Shown: one piece after another, positions 53,025-62,724 of the stretch
Numbering within the stretch: the first letter of the stretch is position 1
Layout: the number at the start of each line of letters is the position of its first letter
NCBI RefSeq assembly: GCF_032842345.1
Contig: NZ_WBKO01000001.1
Span: 248,001-312,000 of the forward strand
Length of the DNA stretch: 64,000 nt
From: Methanoculleus caldifontis
GTDB lineage: Archaea > Halobacteriota > Methanomicrobia > Methanomicrobiales > Methanoculleaceae
Direction of reading: 5' to 3'
Made by a program: the position numbers and the translations under genes
The notes under the pieces: model-generated
Told to the model about the DNA's origin: nothing
Seen by the model: the letters and a program-made list of their open reading frames with translations, nothing else
Database searches by the model: none

Positions 53025-56000
53025 ATGCAGACCGCTGACCCGGAAACGGAGGTACGACCCGAGGTACTACAGTTACTGGATGCCATGGAGGATGCCGTCA
53101 TCCTCGCCGATGCCGGCATGAACGTCCGCGCCGTCACCCCTTCCATGGAGCGCCTCGCCGGGATCTCCGCCGATGACGCCCTCGGTGCGGACGCGGTCCG
53201 CATCGTCGCCGACCGGATCCTGCCGGAAGCGGACCAGGACGCGAGGGAGCGGATCCTCTCGCTGCTCCAGAGCCGCACCGGTTCCGGAGGAATCACGGTC
53301 AGGGTATCCCCGGCCGCCGGGGAGCGGTGGTACGCCTTCTCCTCCCGGCGGTTGATGGAGACCGGCGACTGGCTCATACGGTTCCGCGACGTCACCCGCC
53401 GGGAGGCCGCCGAAGGAGAGGCGCGGCGGAGATCGGACGACCTGGCCTTCCTCTCGCGGGCGGCGACGGAGCTTGCCGCAGTGCCGCCCGAAGCCGACCT
53501 CTTCCCCGCCATCGGTGCCTTCCTCCACGAACTCGCGCCCGGCTCCGTCGTCATCGTGAGCACCGCCGATATCCGGGCGGGCACCCTGACACCCCGGGCG
53601 TTCTTCGGCATCGAGCCGTTCCTGCCGGATATCGTCGAGGTCTTCGGGGAGGACCTCACCGGGATCTCGCTCGACATCCCCCCGCATATCCGGTCAATCA
53701 TGCTCCGCGGCGAGATCGAGGAGGTGAAAGGAGGACTGGAAGAGATCGCCCTCGGCCAGATCTCGCAGGAGATCTGCCGTAAATTCGAGGATCTTGCCGG
53801 CTTCGGGGCAATGTACTGCATCCCGTTCGCCTGGAAAGGCGAAATCTTCGGGTCGGCGGTGATCCTCACCCGACGGGAGGGCGGAGAGGTCAACCTCCGG
53901 GCCGTCGAGGTCTTCCGGAACCTTGCTTCGATTGCCCTCCAGCGGCACCGGGCAGAGGCCGACCTGCGGGAGAGCGAAAAGACGTTCCGCGCCCTCATCG
54001 AGAAGGGCTCAGAATTCATCCTCATTGTCGACGATCAGTTCAAGATCCGGTTTGCGAGCCCGCCTATCGAGCGGCTGGACGGCTTTCCGCCCGAGACGCT
54101 GGTCGGGAAGCGTGCGTTCGATATGATCCAGCCTGAGGATCTGCCGCGGGTGAAGGAAGTGGTATCGGCCCTGGCAGAGAGGCCGGGAGGGAGCGTGCAG
54201 TTCGAGGTCCGCTTCAGGGGCCCGCGCGGCACGCACGTGATCGAGGCGATCGTGACCAACCTCTTAGACGACCCCAGTATCAGGGGTTTTGTCGTAAACG
54301 CATGGGACATCACGGAGCGGAAACGGACAGAAGAAGCCCTGCGGCGGGCAGAACAGGAGAAAGGCCTTATCCTGGACTCGACCGCCGAGATGTTCGCCTA
54401 CTACGACACGGATCTTAAGGTGCTCTGGGTCAACCGCGCCGCCGCCGCATTCATCGGCAGGGAGCCGGAGGATCTGGTCGGGCACCGGTGTTATGAGATA
54501 TGGCACAACCGTACAGGTGTCTGCGACGTATGCCCGGTAGTCCTTGCCCGCGAGACCGGAGAGCCGCGGGAAGCCGAGATCACCACTCCCGACGGGAGGG
54601 TCTTCTTCCTCAGGGGGTATCCCGTCACCGACGAGAGCGGGGAACTGACGGGCCTCATCGAGTTCGCGCAGGAGATCACCGAACGCAAACAGGCCGAGCA
54701 GGAACTCCGGATCAAAGATATGGCGATAGCGTCGTCGCTCGACGCCATCTCCCTCGCCACTCTCGACGGGAAGATCACCTACGTCAACCATGCCTTCCTC
54801 GTCATGCACGGGTGGGAGCGGGAGGACGAGGTTCTCGGAGAGCCGGCATCGGCGCTCTGGGCCGACCCGGAGGAGGCGCAACGGGTCGGCGACGAGTTCC
54901 TCCTGGCCGGCACCTGGTCAGGGGAGACGGAGGGGCGACGGCGGGACGGGTCGACCTTCCCCATGCAGCTCGCCCTCTCGGTCGTCACCGACGAGGAAGG
55001 GAGACCACTCTGCGTGATGGGGTCGGGGATCGATATCACCGAGCGGAAACGTGCAGAGGAGGGGCTCAGAGCAGCAAACGCCTACAACAGGAGCCTCGTT
55101 GAAGCCAACCTCGACCCGCTCGTCACCATCGGTCCCGACGGGAGGATCACCGACGTCAATACCGCCACCGAACAGGCAACAGGCTATGCACGTGACGAAC
55201 TGATAGGAACGGACTTCTCCGATTACTTCACCGACCCCGAAGGAGCGAGGGCGGGATACCGGAAGGCCTTCGCGGAGGGGCAGGTGCGGGACTACCCGCT
55301 GGAGATCCGGCACCGCGACGGAACTACGATCCCGGTGCTCTACAACGCCTCCGTCTACCGCGACGAAGAAGGGGGGGTCAGAGGGGTCTTTGCGGCGGCC
55401 CGCGACATAACGGAGCGGAAACGGGCGGAGAAGGCACTGAGCGAGAGCGAGGAGCGCTACCGCACCCTCGTCGAACTGATGCCGGAGGGCGTCGTCGTGC
55501 ACCGGAACGACGGCACCATCGTCTACGTGAACCCTGCCGGCGTCCGGATTGCTGGCGGGAAGGGGCCCGAAGACTTCGTGGGCAGGTCGCTTGACCGGTT
55601 CGTCCACCCCGATTACCAGGGTCCCGTTACCCAGAAGATCCGGCGGCTGCTGCAGGAGGGCACGAGTATCCCGGTATTCGAGCAGATGCTCCTGACCGTC
55701 GAAGGCCGGACCATCTGGGTCGAGGTCACGGCGGCCCCCATACTCTACGACGGCCGGCCGTCGATCATGGTCGTCTTCCATGACATCTCCGAACGCAAGC
55801 AGGCGCAGGAGGCGTTGCAGCGCCGGAGTACGGAACTCTCCATGCTGAACCGGCTGATCGGCGTCTCGGCGTCGGCCCTCACGCTCGACGAACTCGTCGA
55901 GTCGGCGCTCAACACCTCCCTTGCCCTCCTGAACCTCGATGCCGGCGCGATCTACCTGCTGGACCGGGAGGCGAACCTGGCGGTACTGATGAGCCGGCGG

Positions 56001-56972
56001 GGGATGAAGCGACCGGACGGGCTGCAGGCGATCGATATCTTCCAGCGCCCGCTCGACGAGATCTTCATCGCGGGCAGGCAGGTCCGGATCTCTGCCGGGA
56101 CGCAGGCGAACGAGGTGGAGAGGGCCATGCTGGACGCTTTCGGCGTCTCCGCCCTCATCTGGATTCCGCTCATGGCCGAGTCGAGAATCGTGGGAGCACT
56201 GGCGGCGGGGCGCTTCACGGAGGAGGGGGTGCCGCAGAACACCGGATGGCTCATAGAGGCGATCAGCAAGGAGGTCGGGGCCGGCATCCTGCGCGGGACG
56301 CTGTATAAGCAGCTGGAGGCGGCCAACCGGGAGGCAAACCTGTATCTCGACATCCTCACGCACGACATCAGGAACGCCAACGGCGTCGCCATCCTGTATA
56401 CCGACCTGCTGATGGATATCCTCGAAGGTGAGCCAAAGAATTACGTCCGGAAGATGAAGGGGAGCATCGATAAAAGCACGGAGATTCTGGCGAATGTTGC
56501 GATGATCCGCAAAATCCATCAGGAACATGCGCCGTTGAAGCCGATCGACCTTCACGGCGTGATCGTCAGCGAACAGAAGACCTTCCCCGAAGCCGGGATC
56601 AGATACGGGAGGGTCTCATACAGGGTCTGGGCGGACGACCTCCTTGCCGAGGTCTTCCACAACCTCATCGGGAACGCCGTCAAGTTCGGCGGCCCCGGCG
56701 TCGTCGTCACCATCTCGGCCGGGAGGCTCGACGGCAACGTCGTCGTCACCGTGGCCGACACCGGCCCCGGCGTTCCCGACGAACTGAAGGAGTCGATCTT
56801 CCATCGGTTCCAGCGAGGGCGGACCCGGGCGCGGGGGGAGGGGCTCGGCCTCTATATCTGCCGCACGCTCCTGGAACGATACGGCGGGCGCATCTGCGTC
56901 GAGGACCGGGTGCCGGGTTATCCCGAACGCGGGGCGGCATTCCGGTTCACGCTCAAGGAGGTCGCGGAGTGA
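53025..56972 (+). CDS. Multi-PAS/GAF sensor histidine kinase
   Basis: 1315 residues, no membrane helix, cytoplasmic. Domains in order: PAS (about 15-125), GAF (about 140-305), five PAS domains between about 315 and 930 separated by DITERKRAEE-type linkers, a second GAF (about 945-1085), an atypical phospho-acceptor helix with His1113 in LDILTHDIRNANG, and HATPase (HNLIGNAVKFGGPGV, DTGPGVPDELKESIFHRF, GLGLYICRTLLERYGG). The third PAS has a CYEIWHNRTGVCDVCP cysteine motif. No response regulator lies nearby, so the partner is elsewhere. Confidence 0.93.
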   Translation: MQTADPETEVRPEVLQLLDAMEDAVILADAGMNVRAVTPSMERLAGISADDALGADAVRIVADRILPEADQDARERILSLLQSRTGSGGITVRVSPAAGERWYAFSSRRLMETGDWLIRFRDVTRREAAEGEARRRSDDLAFLSRAATELAAVPPEADLFPAIGAFLHELAPGSVVIVSTADIRAGTLTPRAFFGIEPFLPDIVEVFGEDLTGISLDIPPHIRSIMLRGEIEEVKGGLEEIALGQISQEICRKFEDLAGFGAMYCIPFAWKGEIFGSAVILTRREGGEVNLRAVEVFRNLASIALQRHRAEADLRESEKTFRALIEKGSEFILIVDDQFKIRFASPPIERLDGFPPETLVGKRAFDMIQPEDLPRVKEVVSALAERPGGSVQFEVRFRGPRGTHVIEAIVTNLLDDPSIRGFVVNAWDITERKRTEEALRRAEQEKGLILDSTAEMFAYYDTDLKVLWVNRAAAAFIGREPEDLVGHRCYEIWHNRTGVCDVCPVVLARETGEPREAEITTPDGRVFFLRGYPVTDESGELTGLIEFAQEITERKQAEQELRIKDMAIASSLDAISLATLDGKITYVNHAFLVMHGWEREDEVLGEPASALWADPEEAQRVGDEFLLAGTWSGETEGRRRDGSTFPMQLALSVVTDEEGRPLCVMGSGIDITERKRAEEGLRAANAYNRSLVEANLDPLVTIGPDGRITDVNTATEQATGYARDELIGTDFSDYFTDPEGARAGYRKAFAEGQVRDYPLEIRHRDGTTIPVLYNASVYRDEEGGVRGVFAAARDITERKRAEKALSESEERYRTLVELMPEGVVVHRNDGTIVYVNPAGVRIAGGKGPEDFVGRSLDRFVHPDYQGPVTQKIRRLLQEGTSIPVFEQMLLTVEGRTIWVEVTAAPILYDGRPSIMVVFHDISERKQAQEALQRRSTELSMLNRLIGVSASALTLDELVESALNTSLALLNLDAGAIYLLDREANLAVLMSRRGMKRPDGLQAIDIFQRPLDEIFIAGRQVRISAGTQANEVERAMLDAFGVSALIWIPLMAESRIVGALAAGRFTEEGVPQNTGWLIEAISKEVGAGILRGTLYKQLEAANREANLYLDILTHDIRNANGVAILYTDLLMDILEGEPKNYVRKMKGSIDKSTEILANVAMIRKIHQEHAPLKPIDLHGVIVSEQKTFPEAGIRYGRVSYRVWADDLLAEVFHNLIGNAVKFGGPGVVVTISAGRLDGNVVVTVADTGPGVPDELKESIFHRFQRGRTRARGEGLGLYICRTLLERYGGRICVEDRVPGYPERGAAFRFTLKEVAE

Positions 56973-57076
56973 TCGGGGAGGGAGTTCCCGGCAGGTATTA
57001 TACGATTGCGGTGAAGAATATCGGATGATGGGCATATCGATACGCCGACCGCCCGGTTCCCGGGGAGGGAGGCGCC

Positions 57077-57550
57077 ATTCCCGGTAAGTGCTGTCAGTGC
57101 GGCACCTGCTGCACCCACATGCGGGACGTCCACAGGGTTATCGAGGAGCGCGGCGACTACACGTTCGTCGTGCACAACCACTACACTGGGGATGCGGAAG
57201 AGGCGCGGGTCGATCCGGATAAGATAGTTCTCTTTGAGGACAGGAGCAGCATCGAGGGGCTGCCGAACGCCTGCTCCTTTTTAAGGTTCGATAGGGGAAA
57301 GGCGTGGTGCACGGTCCACCTGACTCGCCCCGGCCTCTGCCGCGAATACTGCTGCCGCCTGCTCGTCCTGGACCCGCAGGGGAAGTTAGCCGGACGCGTG
57401 ACGTATCGGACTGCGCTGATCCCGGAGACCGACGAGTTCGGCCGGCTCTGGGAGCAGGTGCAACCGACGCTCGACGGACTCTCCGGCACGGAATGGGACG
57501 ACGCCCTCATCCGTATTCTCACAGCGGCCGGATACAGCGTCCGCCGGTAG
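57077..57550 (+). CDS. YkgJ-family cysteine-cluster protein, apparent ATT start
   Basis: About 157 residues. The N-terminal IPGKCCQCGTCCTHM carries the zinc/iron-cluster Cys motif of YkgJ proteins; further cysteines are in NACSFLRF, AWCTVHLTRPGLCREYCC. The first ATG in frame (57119) comes after this motif, and a stop at 57026 excludes ATG, GTG or TTG before it. GGGGAGGGAGG stands four bases before ATT at 57077, which is therefore the likely start. A frameshift near 57080 is the alternative. Confidence 0.72.
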   Translation: MPGKCCQCGTCCTHMRDVHRVIEERGDYTFVVHNHYTGDAEEARVDPDKIVLFEDRSSIEGLPNACSFLRFDRGKAWCTVHLTRPGLCREYCCRLLVLDPQGKLAGRVTYRTALIPETDEFGRLWEQVQPTLDGLSGTEWDDALIRILTAAGYSVRR

Positions 57551-57622
57551 ACCTCAAAGTGGAGGGGGCCGGCCCGGCCAACGTATATCGCCGGGCAACC
57601 CCCATTGTACAAACCGTTTACC

Positions 57623-58282
57623 ATGACAGCCGGAGCGAGACTGAGACGATACGCCCTCCTGATCGCCGGACTCTTCTTCATGGGCCTCGGCATAAGCCTC
57701 GTCACGAAGTCGTATCTCGGGACATCCCCGATCTCGAGCGTCCCGTACGTCCTCTGCCTGGCGTTTCCCGTCTCGTTTGGGACATTCACCTTCCTCCTCG
57801 GCGCCTTCTTCCTGCTCCTCGAGATCCTGATACTCCGGAGGGATTTCCAGAAGATACAGGTCCTCCAGATCTTCGTGGGCCTGATCCTCGGCGTCTCTGT
57901 CGATATCGGCATGCACCTGCTCTTCTTCGTCGAGCCTGCCGCGTATGCCGAACGGATCGCCACGCTGCTTGCCGGCTGCGCCGTCCTGGCCGTCGGGGTC
58001 TACCTTGAGGTCTCATCGAACACCTTCGTCCACCCCGCCGACGCCGTCGTGAAGATCATCGCGGATAAAGCCGGCAGGAATTTCGGGTACACAAAGATTG
58101 CCTTCGACACGACGCTCTGCTGCACTGCGGGAGCGATCTCGCTCGCCGCCTTCGGCACGCTGAAGGGCCTTGGAGAGGGAACGATAATCTCCGCGCTGCT
58201 GGTGGGCTACATCATCGCGGCGATCAGCGCCATCCTCGTCCGTTTCAATATCGGCAGGGGCCCGGAATCTGCGAGGAACTAG
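57623..58282 (+). CDS. YczE/YitT-like membrane protein (DUF6198 type)
   Basis: 219 residues with five or six membrane helices. The opening GLFFMGLGISLVTKSYLGTSPISSVPYVL and the later NTFVHPADAVVKIIADKAGRNFGYTKIAFD are typical of the YczE/YyaS family, whose function is unknown. ATG at 57623 chosen; a TTG at 57605 would add six residues. It overlaps the end of the convergent membrane protein gene by four bases. Confidence 0.8.
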   Translation: MTAGARLRRYALLIAGLFFMGLGISLVTKSYLGTSPISSVPYVLCLAFPVSFGTFTFLLGAFFLLLEILILRRDFQKIQVLQIFVGLILGVSVDIGMHLLFFVEPAAYAERIATLLAGCAVLAVGVYLEVSSNTFVHPADAVVKIIADKAGRNFGYTKIAFDTTLCCTAGAISLAAFGTLKGLGEGTIISALLVGYIIAAISAILVRFNIGRGPESARN

Positions 58283-59547
58283 ACGGACCCCGGCGCCGCC
58301 TCGCCGGACCGACTCCTTCCGCGGCCATCATCCGCCGTCCCGGCAACACGCATTATGGCACCGACGTCCGGCGTCACCATACAGACGGGGAAGTAGCCGA
58401 AGAGCGACGCGTAATCGATCTTGAGCGCCCGGTACCGGGCCAGGTCAAGGGTCACCCTCTCGAGGTCTTCCGCCATCCGGGGGGTCACGGCGTCGCGGGG
58501 CGACGCCGAAGCGAGGTCTCTGACGGCCGGCAGCACCTCCTCGCGGATCGTCCCGGTCCTGGACGAGAGGAGGGAGTAAACGAGCGTGCGGCTGTAACCA
58601 CCCTGGAGGTGCCGGACGACGATCATCTGCGTCAGAAAGATGAGAGCGAACATGCCGGCCCCGAGCTCGATATCGGCCTCGACGGAGATGAAACTGTTGT
58701 AGGTCACCCCCGGGAGGACGATCGCCCCAATGGAGATGATGCCGGCGACGGTTGTCACGACGGCGGCGGTGAGCGCGTACTTCAGCCCCTGGCTCCAGGC
58801 CTCGTCATACCGTTCTCTGATGCGGGACTGCATGCCGAGTATCCCCGCGAAGAAACCACGCGAATACGGCTGCACATACACGATCGCGACATAGAAGACG
58901 ATGATTGCGGCGGACTGGACGACGACGATCACGGCGGAGTAGGCCTCGAACTCGCCGTTCGCGAGCCAGCCCGCAAGTGCAAACACCGAGGAGAGAGCGA
59001 AGAGGACGAGAAAGCCCGGCGCGAGAGGCTGGCAGTTGATGAAGAACAGGTTCCAGCCGAGTTCGTAGAGGGAGTTCCTCTGCTGCGTGAGCCGCCTGAG
59101 CGCCTCGACGGCATCGGCGGGGACGGCGGCGCTCTTCTCGAGGCTCTCCCAGGAGATGATCTCTTCAAGGCCCTTCCTCTCGCGACTCCTGAGGTCGTTG
59201 AAATACCGGACATAGGACCTCAGATCGCCGGTATCGGTCGGGAGCAGGAGGAGGAAGGGGTTGATCATCAGGAATATGAAGGACGCCATGATCCAGTAGA
59301 GGTAATACTCACCGGGATATGCGAGCAGAAGCCCCAGGTTGATCAGGATCGCCGCTCCGAGGATGGGCGACGTATACTCAAGGCTCCATCTCATCCCGGC
59401 AAGGGTGGCAAGGTCGTTCTCTGCCGCATTGAGGATCTTCTCCGCCTCGGCCCGGGTGGACTCAAGGTTCCGTGAGAACTCGTCCGGCGAGATCACCGGG
59501 ATCTCCGCCTCCCTATTCCTGGACCAACTCCCGTACGGCAGTTTCAT
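58279..59547 (-). CDS. Hypothetical membrane protein
   Basis: 422 residues with six or seven predicted membrane helices (pairs near 65-100, 180-235 and 265-310). The N-terminus contains a helical segment (DEFSRNLESTRAEAEKILNAAENDLATLA) that may form a coiled coil. The C-terminal 110 residues are soluble, with RTGTIREEVLPAVRDLASAS and a short region around CMVTPDVGAI. No family recognised. It is a monocistronic minus-strand gene. Confidence 0.72.
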   Translation of the reverse strand: MKLPYGSWSRNREAEIPVISPDEFSRNLESTRAEAEKILNAAENDLATLAGMRWSLEYTSPILGAAILINLGLLLAYPGEYYLYWIMASFIFLMINPFLLLLPTDTGDLRSYVRYFNDLRSRERKGLEEIISWESLEKSAAVPADAVEALRRLTQQRNSLYELGWNLFFINCQPLAPGFLVLFALSSVFALAGWLANGEFEAYSAVIVVVQSAAIIVFYVAIVYVQPYSRGFFAGILGMQSRIRERYDEAWSQGLKYALTAAVVTTVAGIISIGAIVLPGVTYNSFISVEADIELGAGMFALIFLTQMIVVRHLQGGYSRTLVYSLLSSRTGTIREEVLPAVRDLASASPRDAVTPRMAEDLERVTLDLARYRALKIDYASLFGYFPVCMVTPDVGAIMRVAGTADDGRGRSRSGEAAPGSV

Positions 59548-59989
59548 CGATCATCATTTCGCCGGGGTTATTTATAAAAAAGAGGTGCAACGGAAGTATT
59601 CAGGATCGAGGACCTGAAATGTCCCTAAGCGATAAGAAATTCAAAATGGCCAGCGAAATGAATTTTTATAGGGTACAAGTCCATTAAAATAAGATTTACG
59701 AATAACTACAAAAGATTTTGTCCAAGACTGATAATTATAGGTCCTATGGACTGCCTCAAACTGGATTAACCCCCATTCATAGCCAAAGAGGGGATTACCC
59801 TTCTGAATTCGCCAGGGATCAGGATTAACCCCACTCCACCGGGTACGTCACCCTTTTTCTCTCCGAAATGTACCCGTTCTCTGATAATAATCTAGACATA
59901 TACAAAGCGATCCTCTCGTGCTTCACGCAAAAACAACCAATAACCAAAAAGGAAACTCTTATCCGGACGTCAGGCGACTAACGACCATA
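59548..59989. other. AT-rich intergenic region
   Basis: No convincing gene. GGATTAACCCC occurs twice as a direct repeat (about 59764 and 59832). A TATA-like TAGACATATACAAAG at 59892-59906 may serve the rhomboid-like gene. A 22-codon ORF at 59618-59686 is probably chance. Confidence 0.45.
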
Positions 59990-60790
59990 ATGGTCGCCGT
60001 CAGCGAGAAGTTTGCCTTTGTCCTTGGGTACGCTAAAACCGTCCCGGGATCGGTGTATATCCACTTTCTCACTTTAGTTGTAGGGATAACGGCGTTGCTC
60101 ATCATTTTCCAGCATTCGATACTCCACCTCATCCCCATGGACTTCACCCTCGATCATATCTTCCTTAACATGACCACACCAAATCCTTCCAGCATGTTCC
60201 TGAGCAACTACATGCACAATCCGTTCGACCCGACGCACATAACCAACAATCTTTCTACTACAGCCTTCCTGCTCTTCGCTGTCTTCATCGCCGGCACGGT
60301 CGTCTTGCCCGCTATCGGCTACCGGATGCCCCCAAGATTCTTCTTATTAACCTACCTCATCTTCTTCCTTCTGCTCCCGTTCGCAATCTCCGGGATTTCG
60401 ATCTGGTCCGCCAGAATCACGGGAAAATCATGGTCTTCGGGATTTTCCGGAATAAGTTTCGCGCTGTTCGGCCTGCTCGTCTTTCTGATGCTCAGCTGGG
60501 CCTACACGACAACACTGCAGAGTCCGAACCGCGACACGTGTCGATCGGTATTTGTCCTCCTCTCGATGACGCTCATCTGCCTTATCTCGGTAATAGCCGT
60601 CATCCTCCTCGACCTGCGCACCCAGAATGTCAATGTATACGCACACCTGGGAGGGTTCGCGCTCGGACTGCTCGTACCGGCGTTGGTCGGGATGGGACTG
60701 ACGGCTGAAACGAGAGGGCAGAAGGCAGCGGTGGCGGCGATGCTCGGTCTCGTGATACTGCTCCCAAGCGTGGGATGGCTCGTGGTGTGA
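59990..60790 (+). CDS. Rhomboid-like intramembrane protease
   Basis: 266 residues with six or seven membrane helices. A GxSG motif, in SSGFSGISFALFGLL, and a late helix HLGGFALGLL with the catalytic-type His match the Ser-His dyad of rhomboid proteases. The HNPFDPTHITNNL loop corresponds to the conserved L1/HxxxN region. Between them are strongly hydrophobic helices. The ATG at 59990 was chosen; a GTG at 59918 would add 24 polar residues. The family match is divergent, so activity is inferred. Confidence 0.7.
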   Translation: MVAVSEKFAFVLGYAKTVPGSVYIHFLTLVVGITALLIIFQHSILHLIPMDFTLDHIFLNMTTPNPSSMFLSNYMHNPFDPTHITNNLSTTAFLLFAVFIAGTVVLPAIGYRMPPRFFLLTYLIFFLLLPFAISGISIWSARITGKSWSSGFSGISFALFGLLVFLMLSWAYTTTLQSPNRDTCRSVFVLLSMTLICLISVIAVILLDLRTQNVNVYAHLGGFALGLLVPALVGMGLTAETRGQKAAVAAMLGLVILLPSVGWLVV

Positions 60791-60812
60791 ACCCCAAATC
60801 GAAGAATACACC

Positions 60813-62423
60813 TCACTCCTCGTCGCGGCCCGCCGTCGAAGCCCGGACCACGGGATACCCCTTCTCCGTCACCGCCCCGCCGGTCGCCGTCTCGAGATCC
60901 GGCCACTTCAGGACGGCCCCGTCCGTGTCCTTCAGCGGCACGGGCGGGTGCGTCTTCTGCGTCAACATCGAGACGACATACATCGCAATACCGGCGACGA
61001 CCGTCGGGCCGAAGGTGAAGAAGACCGTCCACTCGTTGTCCGGCGGGACGAGGGTCGGGGCCCCCTGCTGGATCGAGAGAACGACGACGCCCGCGATCGT
61101 CGTCAGAAGCCCGCCGAGCATCGAGGCGATGGCGCCGGGTGCGTTCGCCCGCTTCCAGAAGAGGCCGCAGACAAGCGCCCAGAAGAGGCAGGCGAAGAGC
61201 AGGGTGAACCCGAAGATCATCAGGTCGTAGAGGCCGGGGGCAACGAAACTGATCCCGATGCTGAAGAGGCCGATCGCGACGACGAGGAGGCGGGTGAACC
61301 GGAGGACCGCCTTATCGTCCTTGATGTGGTCGGAGACCGCCCCGTGCACGATGGTGGTCGAGATCACCGCGGCCGACGCGAAGATCGCGGAGCTCGCCGT
61401 GGACATGATCGCCGCCATCAGGGAGCCGACGAAGAGGGCCATCATCCAGGGGGAGAGCAGGACCTTTGCGAGGTAGGGAACGATCAGTTCGGGGTCCTCG
61501 GCGAGGATGGCGCCGTCGATCATGCCGGTGCTGACCATCACGATCCCGAGCAGGCCGAGGAAGATGGGGCCGAGGCCGGCGACCCAGTAGAGCCCGGCGC
61601 CGAGGCAGAGCCCCTGCTTCGCTGCCCGGTCGTCACGGGCGCAGAAGACCCGCTGCGAGATGTCGAGCGACGCAAGGCTGCCGAGGCCCATACCGCACCA
61701 TGCGGCGAACCAGGCCATGATGCCGGTGATGGTCCACCCGATCCCGCTCGGCGAGGCGTCGCTTGGGAGGATCGACCAGAAGTCCGTCGGGGTGTTGGCC
61801 GCAATGACGTCGAAGCCGCCGACGAACGCGATCCCCGTCGGTATGAGGAACGCAAGGCCGAGGAGGATGAGGACCATCTGGATGTTGTCGGTGATGATGA
61901 CGGCGAGCATCCCGCCGAGGTAGGTGTAGGTGATCACGATCAGCCCTGCGAGGATGGCGCTCTCGGTGCCAGGAAGGCCGACCAGGACGTTGAGGATCTT
62001 GCCGATGGCGAGGATCTGCACCGAGGTCCAGAAGAGGAGCGTGGGGAGGGAGAGGAAGGAGGCGATGAGCGCACCCCGCGTCCCGTAGCGGAGGTAATAC
62101 ATCTCGCCGAGGGACGCGATCTTCATCTTCCGCAGGATGGTCACGAAGAAGACCGCCATCAGGAGGAGCGTGATGCCCGATGCCCACGGGTCCGCGATGG
62201 TGGCGAGCATGTGGCCCCCGTAGGCCGCGCCGGCGCCCCCGAGCAGGGTGCCGCCGCCCCAGAACGTGGCAAAGAGCGTCCCGCCGATGAGCAGCGGACC
62301 GACGTTTCTGTTGGCGACCAGGTACCCCTTCGAGGTCTCGACGCCTCCCCGGCGCTGGACGATGAAACCGATGGCAAGCATCGATGCGAGGTACAGCAGG
62401 ATAATCAGAAGTTCAAGGGTCAT
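60813..62423 (-). CDS. Sodium/solute symporter (SSS family)
   Basis: 536 residues, about thirteen membrane helices. Characteristic segments are GTLFATFWGGGTLLGGAGAAY in helix 2, FWTSVQILAIGKIL, YTYLGGMLAVIITDNIQMVLI, and STASSAIFASAAVISTTIV, matching the LeuT-fold SSS transporters for amino acids, acids or pantothenate. A TATA-like CCTATATTAG precedes the ATG by about ten bases on the minus strand. Substrate not assignable. The convergent neighbour is the rhomboid-like gene. Confidence 0.92.
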   Translation of the reverse strand: MTLELLIILLYLASMLAIGFIVQRRGGVETSKGYLVANRNVGPLLIGGTLFATFWGGGTLLGGAGAAYGGHMLATIADPWASGITLLLMAVFFVTILRKMKIASLGEMYYLRYGTRGALIASFLSLPTLLFWTSVQILAIGKILNVLVGLPGTESAILAGLIVITYTYLGGMLAVIITDNIQMVLILLGLAFLIPTGIAFVGGFDVIAANTPTDFWSILPSDASPSGIGWTITGIMAWFAAWCGMGLGSLASLDISQRVFCARDDRAAKQGLCLGAGLYWVAGLGPIFLGLLGIVMVSTGMIDGAILAEDPELIVPYLAKVLLSPWMMALFVGSLMAAIMSTASSAIFASAAVISTTIVHGAVSDHIKDDKAVLRFTRLLVVAIGLFSIGISFVAPGLYDLMIFGFTLLFACLFWALVCGLFWKRANAPGAIASMLGGLLTTIAGVVVLSIQQGAPTLVPPDNEWTVFFTFGPTVVAGIAMYVVSMLTQKTHPPVPLKDTDGAVLKWPDLETATGGAVTEKGYPVVRASTAGRDEE

Positions 62424-62724
62424 CCAGCAACTAATATAGGTTTTCCTCAGGTGTTTTGAGGATTTCGGAATGTATCGCCGCGGGTTAACGGAAATGTCCG
62501 GGAAATTTCGGCCGAATAGGACATTACGGGGATTCAGAGGCGGGATCGGGTATTATGCCCGATACCGCAGAGGAGAGGGGAGAAGGCCGACTGCGCATAC
62601 AGGGAGCCCCGGTGCACTCCTCCCGAAGAAACGGAAGGGGGTACCCGCCGTCTCGACCCGGACGGTATGTTCTCAGGACGTCTTCAAAGACCCCGCTCGC
62701 GGGGGATCGGGAAAAAAGAGGATA
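62424..62724. other. Intergenic region
   Basis: No gene seen. CTCGCGGGGGATCGGGAAAA with an A-run at 62711-62716 follows the stop side of the lipoprotein gene; on its strand this is a T6 run and may be its terminator. The symporter promoter lies at the left edge. Confidence 0.4.

Noticed and set aside
54918-56555. A 545-codon minus-strand frame within the large kinase gene
   Set aside because: Antisense to PAS/GAF domains and with no recognisable domain.
59618-59686. A 22-codon ORF in the AT-rich gap
   Set aside because: No ribosome site and too short to judge; the region looks non-coding.
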